Positions 1-5,528 of a stretch of DNA of 10,694 bases are shown in pieces; positions within the stretch are counted from its first letter, which is position 1; the number at the start of each line of letters is the position of its first letter. The DNA lies in the NCBI GenBank assembly GCA_007134165.1, contig SLLJ01000262.1, positions 1 to 10,694 on the forward strand, written 5' to 3'. Source of the stretch: Nitriliruptoraceae bacterium. Its GTDB lineage: Bacteria > Actinomycetota > Nitriliruptoria > Nitriliruptorales > Nitriliruptoraceae. The notes below the pieces were generated by a model. It saw only the letters and a list, made by a program, of their open reading frames with translations, did no database searches and was not told the DNA's origin. The translations under genes and the position numbers were made by a program.

Positions 1-387
1 CTCACGGTCCGGCTGCCGCTGATCGGGACCGGTGCGCTGGTCGAGGCCGTCCTCGGAGAGGAACAGTCGGCCGGTCGACACCGCATCCACGCCGGCCGTC
101 GGCTTGGTGCTCGGGCGCCGCACCCAGGTTCCCGAACCCTGCCGGCTCTCGAGCCAGCCCTCGGCCTTGAGCCGCTCGTAGGCGGCGACCACGGTGTGGC
201 GACTGACCGTCAGCGACCGCGCCAGCGCGCGCTCGGGGGGCAGCACCGTACCGAGCGCGATCTCGCCGCCGTCGATGGCCTGCTTGAGCGCGGCGGCCAG
301 TGCCCGGTACAGCGGGCCCTCATCCTGCATGCGGTGGGCGAGCAGTTCAGCAAGATGCGGACCGCTCTCGCGGATTGGTTCATCCAA
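1..387 (-). CDS. GntR/MocR-type transcriptional regulator, N-terminal part
   Basis: Partial gene: its 3' part lies beyond the left edge and 129 codons are visible. Residues about 24-90 form a GntR-type winged helix: GPLYRALAAALKQAI opens it, LPPERALARSLTVSRHTV (49-66) is the helix-turn-helix, and GSGTWVRR (84-91) is the wing. A polar linker follows (about 92-129), as in MocR proteins, where the linker leads to a PLP-dependent aminotransferase-fold effector domain. That domain is not visible, so the MocR assignment is inferred and a plain GntR protein is possible. I chose the TTG at 387 because a GGA lies 6 nt upstream. The ATG at 330 would still keep the whole winged helix but has no clear ribosome site. 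CTATTGG repeats around the start suggest autoregulation. The target gene is not evident: the gene upstream lies on the same strand and faces its 3' end. Confidence 0.82.
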   Translation of the reverse strand, partial: MDEPIRESGPHLAELLAHRMQDEGPLYRALAAALKQAIDGGEIALGTVLPPERALARSLTVSRHTVVAAYERLKAEGWLESRQGSGTWVRRPSTKPTAGVDAVSTGRLFLSEDGLDQRTGPDQRQPDRE

Positions 388-465
388 TAGCAGTCCAATT
401 TTGGGGGGCGCGACGGTTGGACCGGAGCGCCTTCCGTGGTATCGTATCCACTGCCGGGCCAATAG
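384..465 (-). promoter_or_regulatory. Putative promoter and operator repeats of the MocR-like gene
   Basis: On the minus strand CTATTGG occurs exactly twice, at 465-459 and 390-384, 75 bp apart (about seven helical turns). A related ATTGGA sits at 399-394, 11 bp before the ATTGGA inside the second copy. The copy near the start also forms ATTGG-ATGAA-CCAAT, a perfect 5-bp inverted repeat. A possible -10 element TACGAT lies at 446-441. MocR regulators commonly bind direct repeats near their own promoters, so autoregulation is a reasonable inference. The exact promoter is uncertain and no clear -35 is visible. Confidence 0.35.
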
Positions 466-497
466 TGCGCGGCCGGGGGAATCCCACCTTCGGCGGT

Positions 498-534
498 CAC
501 GGACCGGTTGTTCGACGACAACTGAAGATCCGTG
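498..534. other. Nested stem-loop in the gene-free stretch
   Basis: An outer 6-bp pair, CACGGA (498-503) with TCCGTG (529-534), encloses an inner stem GTTGT (507-511) with ACAAC (518-522). The inner stem is extended by a C-G pair and a G-T wobble at 505-506/523-524. Together they fold into a 37-nt structure with an internal loop. It could be part of a terminator, a leader or a small RNA. No T-rich tail follows on either strand. The function is unknown. Confidence 0.3.
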
Positions 535-672
535 CGAGGCGACGCTCCCTCTCCCAAAGCGCTTCGCACGTCGTTCGGGCCCCCGGGCACGCGCTCTCCC
601 AACCGGCGGTTCTCCCACCGCCCGGATGCTCGCTCCCCAACCTGCATCCTGCGGCCCCCCCGAACGCTCAGA

Positions 673-702
673 CGTCCCCCCGGCCCTCCCACCGGGGGGA
701 CG
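673..702 (-). terminator. Hairpin terminator after the deaminase gene
   Basis: A perfect 11-bp inverted repeat, CGTCCCCCCGG (673-683) and CCGGGGGGACG (692-702), encloses an 8-nt loop. It starts 12 bp beyond the stop codon of the minus-strand deaminase gene and would end the proposed four-gene transcript. No T run follows, as is common for terminators of high-GC actinobacteria, so its efficiency is uncertain. Confidence 0.6.
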
Positions 703-714
703 CGTCGTCGGCAG

Positions 715-1185
715 CTAGAGATCGAGGACCGGCAGGCCCTCGAGCCCATCGAGGACCCGGACGCGCACGCCGCACTGGCGCAGGAAGTCGCGGACCTCGT
801 CCCAGCCTTCGTAGCGGCCGCCCGCCGCCACCACCTCGGTGACCCCGGAGTTGGCGATCAGCTTCGCGCAGGGGTAGCAGGGCGCTCCGGTCGCGTACAG
901 GGTGGCGGCGTCGCGCTGCTCCGGGGAGCAGAACAGCAGGGCGTTGACCTCGGCGTGGATCGCGATGCAGCGCGGCTCGTCGGGTCCGGACGGCGCGGTC
1001 GCGCGGGGGCAGGCCCCGTCGAGGCAGTGCGGGTAGCCCGACGGTCCGCCGTTGTAGCCGGTGGACACGATCCGGCGGCCCTTGACGATGACCGCGCCGT
1101 GCTGGGTGCGGGAACAGGTCGCCCGCCGCGACGTCGCGCGTGCCACGTCGAGGTAGTACTCGTCCCACGACACCCGCATCGTCAC
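715..1185 (-). CDS. dCMP deaminase / cytidine-deaminase-family zinc enzyme
   Basis: A 156-residue cytoplasmic enzyme of the deoxycytidylate deaminase (ComEB-like) family, which deaminates dCMP to dUMP for dTMP synthesis. The catalytic zinc motif is visible: H77-A-E79, with E79 as the proton shuttle, and P102-C103-Y-P-C106. The family's N-terminal pattern is present too: C24-S-R-T-x-x-G-A-V-I-V, then STGYNGGPSG (41-50) and further Cys and His residues (H53, C54, C59, C73) that may form the second structural zinc site known in this family. Length is typical. I chose the GTG at 1185 because GGAAGG lies 6 nt upstream; the ATG at 1179 is an alternative. It is last in the proposed operon, 25 bp after the membrane protein gene, and a hairpin follows. 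The substrate (dCMP rather than another cytosine or guanine compound) is inferred from family resemblance. Confidence 0.88.
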   Translation of the reverse strand: MTMRVSWDEYYLDVARATSRRATCSRTQHGAVIVKGRRIVSTGYNGGPSGYPHCLDGACPRATAPSGPDEPRCIAIHAEVNALLFCSPEQRDAATLYATGAPCYPCAKLIANSGVTEVVAAGGRYEGWDEVRDFLRQCGVRVRVLDGLEGLPVLDL

Positions 1186-1210
1186 GGCCCGCCTTCCGCC
1201 GGTGATGAGG

Positions 1211-1552
1211 CTAGCGCTCGCCGTCGCGTCGTGGCCCGATCAGCAGCGTGGGCACGTCCTCGGCCCGGAGTGTGGCGCCGAGCAGGTAGCCGAACAGGGC
1301 GGTCGACCCGGTCACCAGGGTCAGTGCCGCCCACATCAGGGCTCGAGGCACGGACGCCTCGCGCCAGGCGATCCACAGCCAGCCGAACACGAGTGCGAGC
1401 TCGAGGTCGACCAGCGTGACCCGCCCCCAGGCAAGCTCCAGCAGCTGCCCGCCCTGCTCCAGGAAGGGCGCGGCGGCGAACCCCGCCAGGATCGCGCCGA
1501 GCATCCCCCCGAGTCCGAAGGCTGCGACCAGCCGGATCCCGCGCAGCGGCAT
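1211..1552 (-). CDS. Small three-helix membrane protein
   Basis: A 113-residue integral membrane protein of unknown function. Three hydrophobic segments are visible at about residues 7-28, 47-63 and 71-93, followed by a short charged tail rich in Arg and Asp. The second helix is preceded by W-G-R-V-T-L-V-D and ends in W-I-A-W-R-E (60-65). This layout reminds me of small bacterial DUF1475-like membrane proteins, but that is recollection and not a search result. The ATG at 1552 shares one base with the stop of the ferredoxin gene (TGATG), which points to translational coupling and shows that longer upstream reading in this frame is not the real start. It probably belongs to the same transcript as the hydrolase, ferredoxin and deaminase genes. 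Confidence 0.72.
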   Translation of the reverse strand: MPLRGIRLVAAFGLGGMLGAILAGFAAAPFLEQGGQLLELAWGRVTLVDLELALVFGWLWIAWREASVPRALMWAALTLVTGSTALFGYLLGATLRAEDVPTLLIGPRRDGER

Positions 1553-1941
1553 CAGCCGATCGGTGGGATGTGGCCCGGTGGCAGGTCGCTGCGCCCCGCC
1601 AGGGGGGAGAGTTCGAACTCCTCGCGCCCGATGCGCAGGAACTCCACTGGTCGGTCCTCGGCGAGGTGCTCGCTGACGATGCGGCTCACGTCGTCGCGCG
1701 TGACGCCGCCGTACCACACGTCGTCGGGAGCGACGTAGACGGCCGGGCCGACCATGCAGGGCTCGAGGCAACCGCTGGCCACGACCTTGACGTCGATCAG
1801 TCCCTGCTGGCCGGTCTCCTCGCGGAAGGCTTCGAACAGCTCCGCACTGCCACGGGTGATGCAGGACGGGCGGGGGTGCTCCGCGGGACGCTCGTTGATG
1901 CAGACGAACACGAACTTGCGGGGCATGCCGGCTCGGGCCAT
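1552..1941 (-). CDS. Thioredoxin-fold [2Fe-2S] ferredoxin domain protein
   Basis: A 129-residue protein of the thioredoxin-like [2Fe-2S] (Shethna-type) ferredoxin family. Four cysteines with family-typical spacing are visible: C14 in FVFVCINERP, C27 in PSCITRGS, then C58 and C62 in ASGCLEPCMVGP. These would bind the cluster. The N-terminal strand and the G-P-A-V-Y-V strand fit the fold. The C-terminal 40 residues (EHLAEDRPVEF onward) extend beyond the cluster domain and end in a Pro/Gly-rich tail. The protein probably carries electrons in the cytoplasm; its partner is unknown. I chose the ATG at 1941 because GGAG lies 6 nt upstream. The ATG at 1947 directly abuts that GGAG and is less likely. 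It follows the hydrolase gene by 46 bp and overlaps the membrane protein gene by one base. Confidence 0.85.
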   Translation of the reverse strand: MARAGMPRKFVFVCINERPAEHPRPSCITRGSAELFEAFREETGQQGLIDVKVVASGCLEPCMVGPAVYVAPDDVWYGGVTRDDVSRIVSEHLAEDRPVEFLRIGREEFELSPLAGRSDLPPGHIPPIG

Positions 1942-1987
1942 GGGCATCTCCTGCTGCGCGGGACCCTCACGGTAGTGACCGTCGAGC

Positions 1988-2758
1988 TCAGGTGAGGAAC
2001 TCGAGGATCGCGGCGGCGATGGGCCCGGGCGCCTCGATGGTGCACCAGTGGCCGACGTCGGCCACGACCTTCACCCGGCTGACGGGGATCGACGAGCGCA
2101 GTTCCTCGGCCATCGCCAGCGGGGTCGAGCGGTCGTGGGCGCCGGTCACGATCAGCGTCGGCTGCCCGATCTCGTCGCGACGGATCCGCGGGGCCTTGGC
2201 GATCGCCCGGCAGGCCTTGGCGTAGCTCTGGGGGTCGTTGCGCAGGAACAACTCTCGCAGCAGGCCCACAGCACCCGCGTCGGTCGCGTGGGTCTGGGGG
2301 GAGACCGCACCCTCGATCCAGGCGTCGACGAGCACGTCGAGCCCGTCGGCCTCCACGAGATCCGCCCGCTCGCGGTAGGCGTCGGCCGTGGGCGGCTGGA
2401 AGTAGGAGATCCCCCCGATCAGCACCAGCTGGTCGCAGGCCTCCGGTGCGCTGTGCGCCAATTGCTGCACGACGAGCGAGCCCAGCGAGTGCCCCACGAG
2501 GGTCACCGGGGGCAACTCGAGGTGGCGGATGAGCCGGTGGACGTCGCGCGCCCAGCCCTCGACCGAGAACTTGCCGCGACCCTGACTGCGCCCGTGGCCG
2601 CGCAGGTCGAGCGCCACGCAGTGGTGGTGCTGCTTCATGGCTTGCATCACGCCGTGCCAAACGTTGGCGGAGCCGCCGAGCCCGTGCACGAACACCACCG
2701 GGGGGCCCTCGCCGTAGCTCACGTAGTGCAGGGTGTTGCCATCGATGTCGGCGAACAC
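1988..2758 (-). CDS. Alpha/beta hydrolase
   Basis: A 256-residue alpha/beta-hydrolase-fold enzyme, the usual length for the family. The oxyanion-hole motif H25-G-L-G-G and the segment D51-L-R-G-H-G-R-S are visible. The catalytic triad reads S91 (nucleophile elbow G-H-S91-L-G), D209 (TGAHD) and H237 (DVGHW). No signal peptide is seen, so it is cytoplasmic. It resembles small-molecule esterases, lactonases and C-C bond hydrolases; the substrate cannot be told from sequence. I chose the GTG at 2758 because AAGGA lies 6 nt upstream. A TAGGCT -10 element lies about 73 bp upstream. It is the first gene of the proposed leftward operon and is divergent from the SRPBCC gene. Confidence 0.88.
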   Translation of the reverse strand: MFADIDGNTLHYVSYGEGPPVVFVHGLGGSANVWHGVMQAMKQHHHCVALDLRGHGRSQGRGKFSVEGWARDVHRLIRHLELPPVTLVGHSLGSLVVQQLAHSAPEACDQLVLIGGISYFQPPTADAYRERADLVEADGLDVLVDAWIEGAVSPQTHATDAGAVGLLRELFLRNDPQSYAKACRAIAKAPRIRRDEIGQPTLIVTGAHDRSTPLAMAEELRSSIPVSRVKVVADVGHWCTIEAPGPIAAAILEFLT

Positions 2759-2831
2759 GTCGCGTCCTTCGCTGCGGGATGGTCACGGCGAGCGCCGGGA
2801 TGTGGTCGCCAGCGGCGTCGCCGACCGTGGC

Positions 2832-2841
2832 AGCCTAGCGT
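2832..2841. promoter_or_regulatory. Overlapping divergent -10 elements
   Basis: On the minus strand TAGGCT (2837-2832, followed by GCC) fits an actinobacterial -10 element for the hydrolase operon, leaving about 73 bp to its start. On the plus strand TAGCGT (2836-2841) overlaps it and could serve the SRPBCC gene 67 bp downstream. The minus-strand element matches those before other genes in this window; the plus-strand one is weaker. No good -35 hexamer is visible for either. Confidence 0.45.
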
Positions 2842-2908
2842 CGTCGCTGCAGGCCACGGTCGGTGCGGCTCCGAAACCTGAGAGGTCAACCGGTGCGAGG
2901 AGGTCAAG

Positions 2909-3376
2909 ATGCGGCTCGAGGTCGTGCAGACGGCGGCAGCTGAGCGCTCGGCGGTCTGGGCCGTGCTCACCGACTGGGAGCGGCAGCCCGAATGGATGCT
3001 GGACGCCAAGGCGGTCGAGGTGCTCACCCCGGAGCGCACCGGCGTCGGGGTCACCATCCGCTGCCCGACCAACCTCATGGGGGCCACCGTTCAGGACATC
3101 ATGCGGGTCACCGAGTGGGAGCCGCAGCGCCGCCTCGCGGTCGTGCACCTCGGGCGGATCATCACCGGCGGTGGCGCCTTCGAACTCGACGATGACGGTC
3201 CGGGTCGCACCCGCATCACCTGGTGGGAGGAGATCGATCCGCCGCTGGGCGCGCTCGGTGAGTGGGGTGCTTCGACGCTGGTCGAGCCGGTGATCCGCCG
3301 CATCTTCGCTCGGAGTCTGCGCAACCTCGCCCGGCTCGCCGAGGCGGAGCCGGCGGCCTCCCCGACCAACGGCTGA
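2909..3376 (+). CDS. SRPBCC (START-like) family protein
   Basis: A 155-residue protein with the SRPBCC/polyketide-cyclase-type pattern. It starts with a beta strand (MRLEVVQTAAA), then helix VWAVLTDWERQPEWM around residues 16-30, a strand ladder with T-I-R-C-P-T-N and WEPQRRLAVVHLG, the RITWWEEIDP strand, and a long C-terminal helix (VIRRIFARSLRNLARLAEA). Members hold hydrophobic ligands in a deep pocket and act as carriers, cyclases or stress-linked proteins, so no specific reaction can be assigned. The start is supported by GAGGAGG 5 nt upstream of the ATG. An identical 8-mer GAGGTCAA occurs at 2882-2889 and again at 2900-2907, the second containing part of the ribosome site. It is divergent from the hydrolase operon, and its 3' end faces the cupin gene with a 22-bp gap. 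Confidence 0.8.
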   Translation: MRLEVVQTAAAERSAVWAVLTDWERQPEWMLDAKAVEVLTPERTGVGVTIRCPTNLMGATVQDIMRVTEWEPQRRLAVVHLGRIITGGGAFELDDDGPGRTRITWWEEIDPPLGALGEWGASTLVEPVIRRIFARSLRNLARLAEAEPAASPTNG

Positions 3377-3398
3377 ACCGCACGACGTCGCGCGCCGC

Positions 3399-3890
3399 TC
3401 AATCCGCGGCCGACGGCCTGCCGCCGAACAGGCGGTCCAGACTCCGGCGCAGGAGTCCGGGCGAGGAGTCGTCGCGGCGCACGGCTGCGTCGGTGCGCTC
3501 CACCGGTTCCTGCTCGGGGTCGGCGGAGGGCGGCGCGGACGCGGCCACCACGATCAGCGGGTCGGCCGCCCGGTTCGCGATGCCGTGCACGACCCCGGCT
3601 GGCACCAGCATCGCCCCGAGTGGATCGAGTCCCACCTCGCCGTCGTCGGTCACGAACCACGAGCGGCCGCCGAGCACCGTGTAGGTCACGTCCTGCTGGG
3701 GCAGGTGCAACGGCGATGTCGCCGTCTGCGGCTCGAGGCACCACAAGTCGAGCGCGAGGCGGTCGGTGGCCAGCACCCGCACCCGGGTTGCTTCGCCGTG
3801 CACGAAGCGCACGTAGTCGCGCAGGTCCACCGGGCGGACCTGGGTCGGTGAAGGGTCGGGCGTGGCGGCCGGCGGCGGTGAGGCGTCCAT
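3399..3890 (-). CDS. Cupin-domain protein
   Basis: A 163-residue protein with a single cupin barrel (about residues 35-118) between a Pro-rich N-terminus and a charged, probably disordered C-terminus. Cupin motif 1 is recognisable but degenerate. H62-L-P-Q-Q-D67 precedes Y-T-V-L-G-G; the second histidine of the usual HxH is P64 and the usual glutamate is D67. Motif 2 is P-A-G-V-V-H102-G-I-A-N. Possible metal ligands are thus H62, D67 and H102, so metal binding may be weakened or altered. The function is unknown; such proteins range from isomerases to sensors. The ATG at 3890 has no proper ribosome site but has TACCCT 8 nt upstream, which suggests a leaderless transcript. The start touches a perfect 15-bp palindrome. 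Confidence 0.78.
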   Translation of the reverse strand: MDASPPPAATPDPSPTQVRPVDLRDYVRFVHGEATRVRVLATDRLALDLWCLEPQTATSPLHLPQQDVTYTVLGGRSWFVTDDGEVGLDPLGAMLVPAGVVHGIANRAADPLIVVAASAPPSADPEQEPVERTDAAVRRDDSSPGLLRRSLDRLFGGRPSAAD

Positions 3891-3904
3891 ACCCTGGCAG
3901 GGTA
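3890..3904. promoter_or_regulatory. Perfect palindrome with leaderless-type -10 at the cupin start
   Basis: TACCCTG-G-CAGGGTA is a perfect inverted repeat with 7-bp arms. Its first base is the last base of the cupin start codon (antisense). On the minus strand its outer end TACCCT (3904-3899) fits the TANNNT -10 consensus, and 8 nt separate it from the ATG, the distance expected when transcription begins at the start codon. A protein bound here would cover the cupin -10 and would lie just upstream of the pepA promoter region. The operator role is inferred. Confidence 0.45.
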
Positions 3905-3928
3905 GGCCAGTGCTGCCCGGATCCCGTT

Positions 3929-3934
3929 AGGCTG
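3929..3934 (+). promoter_or_regulatory. TAGGCT -10 element of pepA
   Basis: TAGGCT within CCGTTAGGCTGC lies 58 bp before the pepA start. The same 12-mer recurs at 7270-7281 before the ThDP-enzyme gene, which supports a shared promoter type. No clear -35 is seen. Confidence 0.5.
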
Positions 3935-3992
3935 CGACACCCACTGTCACGGCCCGTCGCCGCCCGACGCCGCCCGACCCGAAAGGCCCGAG

Positions 3993-5516
3993 GTGCCCCT
4001 CAGCATCGATGTCCGCGCGGTGTCCGTCACCGAGGTCGACGCCGACCTGCTCGCCGTCGCCGCGTTCCGCGCCCCGGAGGGCTCGGAGGCGGTCGTGCTG
4101 TCCACGGGAGCCGCACAGGTGGCCGAGGTGGTGGACGTCGATCTGACGGGCGAGTTGGCGGCGGTCGGGTTCGACGGCGCCGTCGGCGCGCTGGCCCGGA
4201 TCCCCACCCGCGGGGCGCTGTCGGTGCCCACGGTGCTGGTCGTCGGGCTCGGTCGGGCCGATGAGCTCGACCCGGAGCGGCTGCGCCGCGCGGCCGCCAA
4301 GGTCGCGGGGGCCTCCTCCCGGTCGCCTCGGCTGGCGGCCGCACTGCACGGTGCCGCAGGAGCCGCAGGGGATGGTCCCGGCGTCGAGGTCGGAGCGGCG
4401 GCCCGAGCCGTGGCCGAGGGGTTGTGGCTCGGCAGCTACCGGTTCGTGGACTACCGCCGGGACCCCACCCCGCAGGACCTCGAGGCGGTGCTGCTGCTCG
4501 TTGACCGCTCCGAGCTGGATGCGGTGGAGTCCGCGCTGGTGGTCGCCCGCGTCAGCGCAGCGGCGACCCTGCTGGCGCGCGACCTGGTCAACACCCCGCC
4601 ACAGGACAAGCGCCCCCCGGCGCTCGCCGACCGGGTCCGCGACGAGCTCGAGGGCACCGGGGTCGGGGTGGAGATCCTCGACGAGCAGGCGCTGGCCGAG
4701 GGTGGCTACGGCGGTCTGATCGGCGTCGGCCAGGGATCCTCGGCCCCTCCCCGGCTGGTGGTGCTGAGCTACCGGCCGGAGCGTCAGGATGCCGAGCACG
4801 TCGTGCTGGTCGGCAAGGGCATCACCTTCGACACCGGCGGGATCTCGCTCAAGCCGTCGACCGCCATGGAGACCATGAAGGTGGACATGGCCGGTGCTGC
4901 CACCGTGCTGGCGGTGGTCCGCGCGGTGGCACAGCTCGGCCTGCCGGTGCGGGTCACCGGGCTGCTCGCCCTGGCCGAGAACATGCCGTCGGGAACGGCC
5001 ACCCGGGTCAGTGATGTGCTCACCCTCAAGGGCGGCACCACCGTCGAGGTCATCAACACCGACGCCGAGGGCCGGCTGGTGCTCGGCGACGCGCTGGTGC
5101 ACGCCAGCGAGCTCGAGCCCGACGCGATCGTGGACGTCGCCACGCTGACCGGGGCGGCGGTGGTCGCCCTCGGTGAGCGGATCGGGGTCTTGATGGCCTC
5201 GGACGACGGTCTGGCCGACGAGTTGCTGGCTGCTTCGGACGTCGCCGCGGAGCCCCTGTGGCGCCTACCACTGGCCAGCGAGCAGTACGGCGACCGGCTC
5301 AAGGGCAGCATCGCGGACCTGCGAAACGCCGGATCTCGCTCGGCCGGCACGATCTTCGCGGGTCTGTTTCTGCACCGGTTCGTGGGGGAGGGGATCCCGT
5401 GGGCTCACCTGGACATCGCCGGGGTGGCGTGGACCGAGGAATCCGGCGCTCTCGGGCCCAAGGGCGGTACGGGGGTGCCCGTGCGTACGCTCATCGACTG
5501 GCTGGTGGCCCGTTGA
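3993..5516 (+). CDS. pepA: Leucyl aminopeptidase (M17 family)
   Basis: A 507-residue cytosolic metallo-aminopeptidase that removes N-terminal residues from peptides; family members are hexamers with two metal ions per active site. The variable N-terminal domain (about 1-165) is followed by the catalytic domain with all key residues: K275 and D280 in V-G-K-G-I-T-F-D-T-G-G, K287, D298 in K-V-D-M-A-G, and D357, E359, R361 in the signature NTDAEGRL. These sit at a constant +5 offset from E. coli PepA numbering as I recall it. Length matches the family. The GTG start is supported by GAAAGG 6 nt upstream. It has its own promoter and faces xylB with only 12 bp between the stop codons. Some PepA proteins also bind DNA; nothing here tests that. 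Confidence 0.96.
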   Translation: MPLSIDVRAVSVTEVDADLLAVAAFRAPEGSEAVVLSTGAAQVAEVVDVDLTGELAAVGFDGAVGALARIPTRGALSVPTVLVVGLGRADELDPERLRRAAAKVAGASSRSPRLAAALHGAAGAAGDGPGVEVGAAARAVAEGLWLGSYRFVDYRRDPTPQDLEAVLLLVDRSELDAVESALVVARVSAAATLLARDLVNTPPQDKRPPALADRVRDELEGTGVGVEILDEQALAEGGYGGLIGVGQGSSAPPRLVVLSYRPERQDAEHVVLVGKGITFDTGGISLKPSTAMETMKVDMAGAATVLAVVRAVAQLGLPVRVTGLLALAENMPSGTATRVSDVLTLKGGTTVEVINTDAEGRLVLGDALVHASELEPDAIVDVATLTGAAVVALGERIGVLMASDDGLADELLAASDVAAEPLWRLPLASEQYGDRLKGSIADLRNAGSRSAGTIFAGLFLHRFVGEGIPWAHLDIAGVAWTEESGALGPKGGTGVPVRTLIDWLVAR

Positions 5517-5528
5517 GCGTCGGTCGCC

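Larger units (their letters stand above)
388..714. other. Gene-free stretch of about 330 bp
   Basis: No reading frame here shows recognisable protein content. The right half (about 540-714) is strikingly C-rich on the plus strand, with irregular repeats of CTCCCA/CTCCCC next to CCGG-like blocks. The stretch holds the regulator promoter (left), a nested stem-loop (498-534) and the hairpin after the deaminase gene (673-702). The rest shows nothing I can name; it could be decayed sequence or untranslated leader and trailer. Confidence 0.6.

Noticed and set aside
388..714. Possible hidden short gene in the gap before the regulator
   Set aside because: Frames on both strands give only Pro/Arg/Ser-rich translations without motifs, and no start has a convincing ribosome site.
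1969..1982. A 5-bp inverted repeat ACGGT/ACCGT between the hydrolase and ferredoxin genes
   Set aside because: Too short and too easily formed by chance to call a terminator. The gene spacing fits co-transcription.
3927..5102. A 391-codon open frame antisense to pepA
   Set aside because: Shadow of the pepA coding sequence. All M17 motifs are in the plus-strand frame.
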